The notes under the pieces: generated by a model
Seen by the model: only the letters and a program-made list of their open reading frames with translations
Told to the model about the DNA's origin: nothing
The model's database searches: none
Source: Mytilus galloprovincialis
Taxonomy: Eukaryota; Mollusca; Bivalvia; Mytilida; Mytilidae
NCBI RefSeq assembly: GCF_965363235.1
Contig: NC_134843.1
Location: 69,355,865 to 69,419,864, forward strand
Reading direction: 5' to 3'
Length of the DNA stretch: 64,000 nucleotides
Made by a program: the position numbers and the translations under genes
Shown here: piece by piece, positions 57,648-64,000 of the stretch
Layout: each line of letters opens with the position of its first letter
Numbering within the stretch: position 1 is the stretch's first letter

Positions 57648-58446
57648 TCCACTACGAAACGAAGTCATTGAAATTTGCTAATAAACCGTTTTATAAAATC
57701 AATGTAATTTTTGTTTGCAAGAGATATAAACATTTGGGTCTTACAAAAGAAGTGATGCTTTTATAACTGCAATTAAATTGTTGGTAAAAAAAATTGATCA
57801 CATCAAATGGACCTGAGTGATACCGTATTTTTGTAAATGTCCACTACAAAACGGGTCAAATCTCTATCAGTATCTGGTTTTAAAATTATGAAAAAAATAT
57901 CAGTGTACAGCTTAATACATGCTTTGATGAATACAATCAGTCTTGTTACTTTTGCAATAAAGGGATTGTGGGAAAAAAATAAAACATGTGAATACGTCCC
58001 CTACGAAACGGTCACCTACGAAAAAAGTATGGGAGAAAAACGTTTCGTAGGGGACACTACCACTACCATTCAGTCTTTTTTTACTCTTTTTTCAATTATA
58101 TTCGTGCAAAGCAAATACAAAGGGTTAGTTTCATGTAATTTTTATTATGTTTTTATTAACATAGAATAGGGTTGATGTCAACTACGAAACTTTTTGTCCA
58201 CTACGAAACGGATTTGTTACCTACGAAACGCATCAAAATGTCCCCTACGTAACACGAGTTGTACCTTCATATGTGAAGTACTGTTTAATTTTTATCGATA
58301 AAAAATGGTTCTCCAATTCAGAAAAAAAATAGATTTTCCTAGTATATAAAGTAAACAAACTTGAATGTCTATAGGAAACATTTAAAATTGCAAACATATG
58401 TGTGTTTAGAAGCAGTTTCGTAGGGGGCAAAAGTCCCCTACGAAAC
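57648..58446. repeat. Cluster of 11 GTCCCCTACGAAACG motifs on both strands
   Basis: Copies start near 57648, 57839, 57996, 58011, 58041 (minus), 58176, 58196, 58216, 58239, 58415 (minus) and 58433. The core CTACGAAAC is nearly invariant, while the sequence between copies is ordinary AT-rich DNA. Two pairs form hairpins (57996-58010 with 58041-58055; 58415-58446). Spacing is irregular, so it is not a simple tandem repeat. Possible explanations are a binding-site array in an unrecognised element or in regulatory DNA. Confidence 0.75.
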
Positions 58447-59206
58447 AGTACTCAAATTATGAAAAAAATATCATTTTAAGGAGTAATTAAGATTGCACTT
58501 TCTGTTTACAAACAGGTCTATAATAGAGGTATTCAAAATAACTCTTGAAATTAAATTTTAGACAAGTTGATTTTCCATTTTTTTTTTAGGTCTGAAATAT
58601 ACGATTTTATTGAAAAACGGTATATATACAGACAAAACAATAAATAAATACATAAATTTTGTTGTTATATTTTCCTTTCTACATGTTGTCTCATGAGCTG
58701 CATCGAATCATGCAGGTAAGCATAATTACATGAAACAGCAATATTTATTATAGGGATTTGAGTATGTAATATAAAAATGAAGGACTAGAAGTAAATAGAT
58801 AAGTATCAGAGATTTACCAAAACATTTTTTTTTTCATATTCAAAATTTGACAATTTTCTTATATTCTTTATCAGTAATCCGAGTTTTTGTCCTTTTCTGA
58901 GGGGACTAAGCTTTACCAGGCAATCTAATTCCCGAAATTTTGATATCTAAACCTGTAAAATAACAGGAGGACATTAAACCAAATGGTTATGGAAAAGCTT
59001 ACTCGTCAGGTTAATTTCACTCTAAGATATCGTAAATGGGCTATGTTACGGATTTTGGAAAAAACAAAATGTATGTATATGACTTTGGTTCCTTGAACAA
59101 AAACTGAAAATCGACAAAAAACGTTTTGAAATTCATAAATCATAAAATCGCAAATAACAAACGCATATATCTTTTTTAAAAATTGTTTTATTGTTGATAC
59201 ATATCT

Positions 59207-59208
<2 letters not shown>

Positions 59209-59289
<81 letters not shown>
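59209..59289. repeat. (TAA)27 microsatellite
   Basis: An uninterrupted run of 81 bp. Such a long pure run is likely to vary in length between individuals. Confidence 0.95.
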
Positions 59290-59290
<1 letters not shown>

Positions 59291-59489
59291 GGATTTGTTA
59301 AAGTGTAGTTTGCAATATTTTTTTTTAATATAAAATAGTTACATTACATTTTCTATTTTTAAAGGAATACTTTATAAATAAAACAAAGCATATTTTAACA
59401 TAGAAAACGTTTAACCTTTAAGGTTTTGTTAATTATAATTTGATTTCATAAACATAAACAATAACAATTAAGCAAACACATAAGTCGAA

Positions 59490-59665
59490 TTCGAACTGAC
59501 AACCGCCATTGCAAAAAGGACAAAAAGACAAGCAAAAGTACTCAAGACTCAAGAACATAGAAAACTCTAGACTGATCAACACAAACTAACCCACAAAACT
59601 GGAGTGGTTGCAAGTATTCCAGAAGGGTGAGCAGATACTGCTGCACGTGTGGCACCATTCGTGTT
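59490..59665 (-). repeat. Family A tail
   Basis: It reads CTGACAACCGCCATTGC, CTCTAGACTGATCAACACAA, GTATTCCAGAAGGGTGAGCA and GTGTGGCACCATTCGTGTTA. Confidence 0.6.
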
Positions 59666-59994
59666 AAATATTTTTTGACTTCATGTTCTTGTAATTTTTT
59701 TTTCATAGACATTTGTTTTCCATGACCACCATATGTAGTTTTAGTATGAAACTAATTATAATTCAGAAAAACAATAGTTAAGGAACAGAATAGGCTAAAT
59801 ATATTGTTAGATTATGTAACTCCATTTCGAGATATGTTATTAAAAAAAATGGCGTAAAAAACTGACTCAAGACTTTTACCGTATACATAGCATTGTCATA
59901 ATTTGGATCCTTAATCATAAGAAAATAAATCTAGAATCTGTTTTAAATCTGGTAATGGAATTTTATCAGACAATCTGACTGTTTATTAGCTACT

Positions 59995-61040
59995 GGATAA
60001 AATTGAGAATGGAAATGGGGAATGTGTCAAAGAGACAACAACCCGACCAAATAAAAAACAACAGCAGAGGGTCACCAACAGGTCTTCAATGTAGCGAGAA
60101 ATTCCCGCACCCGGAGGCGTCCTTCAGATGGCCCCTAAACAAATATATACTAGTCCAGTGATAATGAACGCCATACTAATTTCCAAATTGTACACAAGAA
60201 ACTAAAATTAAAATAATACAAGACTAACAAAGGCCAGAGGCTCCTGACTTGGGACAGGCGCAAAAATGCGGCGGGGTTAAACATGTTTGTGAGATCTCAA
60301 CCCTCCCCCTATACCTCTAACCAATGTAGTAAAGTAAACACATAACAATACGCACATTAAAATTCAGTTCAAGAGAAATCCGAGTCTGATGTCAGAAGAT
60401 GTAACCAAAGAAAATAAACAAAATGACAATAATACATAAATAACAACAGACTACTAGCAGTTAACTGACATGCCAGCTCCAGACTTCAATTAAACTGACT
60501 GAAAGATTATGATTTCATCATATGAACATCAGGCACAATCCTTCCCGTTAGGGGTTTAGTATCATACCATCATAACATATATGAGAAGAACATAACCCGT
60601 GTCATGCCAACAACTGTTTTTAGAATAAATGTGTTTAGTTCCGATGCAAAGACCTTATCAGTGACTCAATATTAACGCCAAAATATGCAATCTTTAATGA
60701 CTTGACAACAGTATCGTAATTATATCCCTTCTTAATAAGTCTATTCAAAGGTTTTGTAAGTTTCTGAGGTGAATACTGACACCTTTGTGCTTTATAAAGA
60801 ATATTACCATAAAAAATTGGATGTGAAATACCTGAACGTATTAGAAGTCTGCATGTTGAGCTATATTTACGAATGATGTCTTTATACCGATGATAAAATT
60901 TAGTAAATGTTTTGACTAGTTTGTGATATCGAAAACCTTGGTGTAATAATTTTTCAGTAATACATAAATTTCTCTCGTTAAAATCGAAAACATTGTTACA
61001 TACACGAGCGAAGTCTTCTTTTGTTTTCTATTGAAATGAA
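59995..61040 (-). mobile_element. 5'-truncated retroelement: reverse-transcriptase end plus family B tail
   Basis: On the minus strand it carries the C-terminal part of the reverse-transcriptase region (61030-60780; matches 11000-11200) and the family B tail down to GGGGAATGTGTCAAAGAGAC near 60010. It parallels the 3' third of the 9-12 kb element across about 1 kb. The coding remnant is broken. Penelope-like by association with the longer copy. Confidence 0.65.
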
Positions 61041-61239
61041 AAGTGTGTGATATAGAGGAAATTATTTTACTCTGTATCGTAGGAAATCCTCAAGGAGTCC
61101 GAACAACTGACAAAACAAATCTTTAACCCGAAATGACTACATCCTTAGGCATATATATTATCTTGTTTTTATATATATATTTAATAACGTGTTTGGATAG
61201 ACTATTGTAAAAGATCAATTTTGTAATGTTTTCATGCGG

Positions 61240-62100
61240 TCTCAATTTATCATTTTATATCCTTATATTGACAACTTCAGACATCGTTAAATTTTTAGAC
61301 ATCGTTAAAAATGTTTTTGTATTATTTGATTAGTCGGAAAAGTAAATATAAACCACAGGTGCTCATTGTTAAATAAAGAATCATAGAGTGCATTTCTTTC
61401 TAACACAAACGATGCAAACGGTTATATGCGCGCACATGTTTTGATCATTTGTTTCTAACATACGCTTGCAAAGTTTACGTTAACTTTGACAAACTATGAA
61501 CTCGCTAGAAATGCGTCTAACGTTTGTCGTTCATCGTTTGTTAGTACACACGCTACATTTGTTTCTAACTTCAACATGTTCAACCTGATTAAACGATGTA
61601 TTTGTTTCTACGTTTGTAAAAAAGTCTGTTTACCAACAACATGTGCATGCATTATTGAAAGTTCAAACAGGGTCAGTAAACACTGATTGAACGATGTATT
61701 TGTTTCTACTTTTGTAGCGTTTAGAAAACAACAACAAACGCCACACAACGTTTACAGAAAGAAATGCACTCATAACTTCATCTACGTAACAGGAAACGAA
61801 CGAAATTATTACATACGTTAACGCTCGAGAAAATTGTTTCTCAGTTTTATACAGACAATACGATAGGATAAACACATTTGTTTACCATGTTTACCGTTTG
61901 ACATTTGACATCTTAAGCTGTACGGAATCATGCAGGTAAGCATAATTACAGGAAAACTTATAAATAGCAAAATAACATGTAAATATAAAGATTTGTGTAT
62001 GCAATAATGAATTGAACAACTAAAAGTAAATAAATAAGTATCAGAGAAGAACCAAAACAATTGAGTTTTACATTTTCTACAAAACAGAATGACATTCTTT
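61240..62100. repeat. Duplicated block, copy 2 (matches 56850-58800)
   Basis: It shares the ordered blocks listed for copy 1. The signal-exon relative near 61872-61934 has ATA where the 63-kb copy has the start ATG, but keeps GCAGGTAAGCATAATTACA. It contains the MITE at 61386-61771, absent from copy 1. Confidence 0.6.
61386..61771. mobile_element. 386-bp MITE with repeated ATTTGTTTCTAAC motif
   Basis: The ends GAGTGCATTTCTTTCT and the inverse AGAAAGAAATGCACTC are exact. ATA flanks both sides. Inside are about five copies of a unit like ATTTGTTTCTAAC or ATTTGTTTCTACG. Copy 1 of the duplicated block reads straight through the site (GACTCATACC), which supports the insertion and its boundaries. 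Confidence 0.75.
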
Positions 62101-62139
62101 TTATAGTGACTGACTTGATTAGTTATCTGAGCATACATA

Positions 62140-62185
62140 AGAAATGTGGTATGAGTGCCACTGAGACAACTCTCCATGCAGGTCA
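62140..62185 (-). repeat. Family C tail fragment
   Basis: GAAATGTGGTATGAGTGCCA then CTGAGACAACTCTCCATGCA; the end of family C in minus sense. Confidence 0.6.
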
Positions 62186-62189
62186 CAAT

Positions 62190-63200
62190 GTGTGAAAAAG
62201 AAACAATTATAGTTCAAAGTACGGCTTTGTTATGGTAGAAAAAAGGATAACACGCTATTTAAATGAAAACCGTGTAGTGGTGAAAGGTCGCATACTGTAA
62301 CAAAAATATGAACGTTTTATTCTCTATTCTATTTCCCAAGTAGAGCAAGTACCAGGAATGAAACTCTCTTCTCCTTATTTCTTTTGGTTTAAGTAAAAAC
62401 ATAATACCATGCTTTTTTTATTCATAGCAAAGAAAAGAGTTTTGATATTATTCCAATTCTAATTATTTACTAAAATGTAGCATGAAATTGAAAAGTGATA
62501 CTAGTATATGAATTTTTTTAAAACAAAATGAAAAAATAACTGCAAAATAATCCCATGACATTAGATTACATAAACACGGTTTAGCAGTTAAATGTGAAAA
62601 TGAAAATAGTGAGAAATTCAATGTAAATATTTGGTATGTGCTCTGAGGGTCTGTGTAGGTGTCGAACATATTTTGTGTAGATTAGAAAACGACTTCACCT
62701 ACAAAACAAAATAAAAACGTCATATTAGAATGTTTTACCTGTCATATATATATATCAACTTGTACACACATTTAAAAAGAATCGAAAAATATGTGTGACC
62801 ATATAAATTAGTTGTTGTGTAACAGATAAATCAAGACGTAATTTATTATTATAATTTTAAGACAGCAGTTGGGTCTCGTATAGATCTCTCTCCGAACATC
62901 ACATATGCTAAAAAGAAAGAAAAAGGCATGGAAAACTCCAATCATTTTTTCATATTAAGACGAATAAAAAAGGATTTATTATGATTATAATATGAAAAAA
63001 TACTTAAAGAACTAAGATCAAAGCAGTTGATAAACAAAAAAGACAATCTCTTTGATTTAACCTTTAATTAGGAAATGGAAAACTATGATGGCTAGAATAT
63101 GTTACAACACATATCTTTTTCCCCGGTGTTCCAGGATACATTTATTCAACTAACAAATGACTAAGTGCATGTTTATCCTTAATCATGACATCCTTTATCC
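62190..63200. other. AT-rich spacer, nothing identified
   Basis: There are only short frames, none with splice context or recognisable similarity. Confidence 0.35.
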
Positions 63201-63332
63201 TAAATATATTTTTTAGATGCATTGTTAAAAAGACTTCTGAATTCATATTCTCGACAGAAAACGTCCGCAAGGTATACAAAAGTCAACATCCGAGAAACTT
63301 GATCCTCAGCTTTATACAGACAACATGATATA

Positions 63333-63399
63333 ATGAACACATTTAGTGTCATAGTTATCGTTTTATATTTTGTCTCAATAGCCGTATCGAATAATTTAG
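63333..63399 (+). CDS. Signal-peptide exon of a partial gene running off the window
   Basis: ATG opens 22 codons reading MNTFSVIVIVLYFVSIAVSN and NL, a textbook signal peptide, ending at a GTAAGC donor in phase 1. Upstream TCAGCTTTATACAGACAA is shared with the decayed copies at 58.6 and 61.85 kb. A possible next exon follows TTGAATTAACAG near 63882, where the frame DGEGPSIKTQHLYKY continues, but this is uncertain. The mature protein cannot be identified from what is here. Confidence 0.5.
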
Positions 63400-64000
63400 G
63401 TAAGCATAGATACATTTGACTGCCATATCATATGTAATTTTAGGGGATTTGTGGTTTCAATTGAGGACAAAAAGTAAGTGAATATAAGTATCAGTCTTTG
63501 AGATGTTTTCATTATTCATGTTTTCATGTTTTCACGTTTTTATGTTTGAGTTTTGATGCATTTCAGTGTTCCTTTTTTTTTTTTTTTTTTTTTTTCCTCT
63601 TATAGTTGATACATTTCCCTCAGGTTTAGGTTGTCACCCGGATTTGCTTTCTCTCAACCGATTTATGAACACCGGTATACTGTTGCCTTTAATTATTTGA
63701 TCATTTTTTTTTACATTTAATTTTACAGTCCTGGTCATTTGTCCGAGCATTCGGTTCCATTTACAGCCGAACCTAACTCAAAGGACGTAAAATAGCTATA
63801 TATATCACCTAGAATCAAACGCTTTCGTTTGATTTCACTTTATAATCAAGGTTTCTGTTTGTGTTGTTGTTGTTGAATTAACAGATGGTGAAGGACCAAG
63901 TATTAAAACACAACATCTGTATAAATACATGTTTATGGTCAGAAAACTATATTTATTTTTGAAACAAAAAGTACTAATTTCAATTTTGAGGCTAATATCA
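63400..64000. other. Putative first intron and edge of the window
   Basis: The first ~100 bp match the post-donor sequence at 58.72 and 61.94 kb (AAGTATCAG block). Beyond the poly-T I see no repeat ends. The frame after 63882 may be coding. Confidence 0.35.
63573..63595. repeat. Poly-T tract
   Basis: A run of 23 T in the putative first intron of the partial gene. Confidence 0.9.

Larger units (their letters stand above)
56850..58800. repeat. Duplicated block, copy 1 (matches 61240-62100)
   Basis: Blocks shared in the same order with 61.24-62.1 kb are ATCATTTTATATCCTTATA, GACAACTT, CAGGTGCT(T/C)AT, a TATACAGACAA segment, GAATCATGCAGGTAAGCATA and AAGTAAATA(G/A)ATAAGTATCA. Copy 1 additionally contains a MITE (56977-57164) and the CTACGAAACG cluster (57648-58446). 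Near 58640-58715 is a decayed version of the signal-peptide exon seen at 63333, keeping only the GTAAGC donor. Confidence 0.6.

Noticed and set aside
57837-58169. 110-codon frame overlapping the CTACGAAACG cluster
   Set aside because: Its ends are fixed by the motifs (TTK, YET from the repeated core), and no homology or splice context is seen.
57648-58446. CRISPR-like array
   Set aside because: The genome is eukaryotic, spacing is irregular and the motif occurs on both strands.
61486-61686. 66-codon Cys-rich frame resembling a small secreted peptide
   Set aside because: It lies wholly inside the 386-bp MITE and reads through its ATTTGTTTCTAAC repeats.

Overview
The window looks like nuclear DNA of a bivalve mollusc, most likely a mussel of the Mytilus type. 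It is strongly AT-rich. Genes are split by consensus GT-AG introns. Several dispersed repeats match families I remember as abundant in Mytilus (from memory, not searched); examples are tails ending TCATTGGCAATCATACCACA and ones carrying CGTCTGGCGTAAATAC. Most of the 64 kb is mobile or duplicated sequence around three complete genes, one partial gene and one decayed transposon gene.

Genes. (1) A seven-exon gene at 19314-29759 (+) encodes a secreted protein of 353 residues. It has a signal peptide, one von Willebrand factor A (VWA) domain with a complete metal-binding (MIDAS) site, three short tandem Gly/Asn/Tyr-rich repeats each on its own phase 1-1 exon, and a Tyr/Asn/Pro-rich tail. It resembles byssal-thread or shell-matrix proteins. 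A TATA box and a possible leader exon lie near 15.2-15.34 kb. (2) PSMA7, the proteasome 20S alpha-type 7 subunit, has six exons at 40309-50962 (+) and 249 residues. (3) A four-pass claudin/PMP22-like membrane protein has three exons at 54551-56399 (+) and 236 residues. (4) A signal-peptide exon at 63333-63399 (+) starts a gene that probably runs off the right edge; decayed relatives of it lie at about 58.6 and 61.9 kb inside a duplicated block. (5) A broken gene at 34.3-37.05 kb, ending in a cysteine-rich CxC domain, is enclosed by colinear terminal inverted repeats (33461 and 37483). This suggests that an 'uncharacterised' protein family common in invertebrates is the coding part of a DNA transposon.

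Layout. 1-2.4 kb: nothing recognisable. 2.4-5.4 kb: nested inverted-repeat elements, including one flanked by TTAA. 6-12 kb: retroelement tails and a decayed Penelope-like reverse-transcriptase element. 12.6-14.1 kb: a tandem tail repeat and an hAT-type element with a perfect 8-bp target duplication. 16.9-19.1 kb: a ~37-bp minisatellite broken up by retroelement insertions. 19.3-29.8 kb: the VWA gene, with repeats in its introns. 30-33.3 kb: retroelement tails. 33.5-37.5 kb: the CxC element. 37.9-39.2 kb: a TAA-flanked element with subterminal repeats. 40.3-51.2 kb: PSMA7, with several small elements in its introns. 54.5-56.4 kb: the claudin-like gene. 56.8-63.5 kb: duplicated blocks, a striking cluster of CTACGAAACG motifs and another reverse-transcriptase copy.

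The three intact genes show no sign of working together; this is ordinary eukaryotic gene spacing with heavy transposon load. The points of most interest are the VWA gene with its exon-by-exon tail growth, the TIR-bounded CxC element, the CTACGAAACG cluster, and several elements that carry internal arrays of one short motif.
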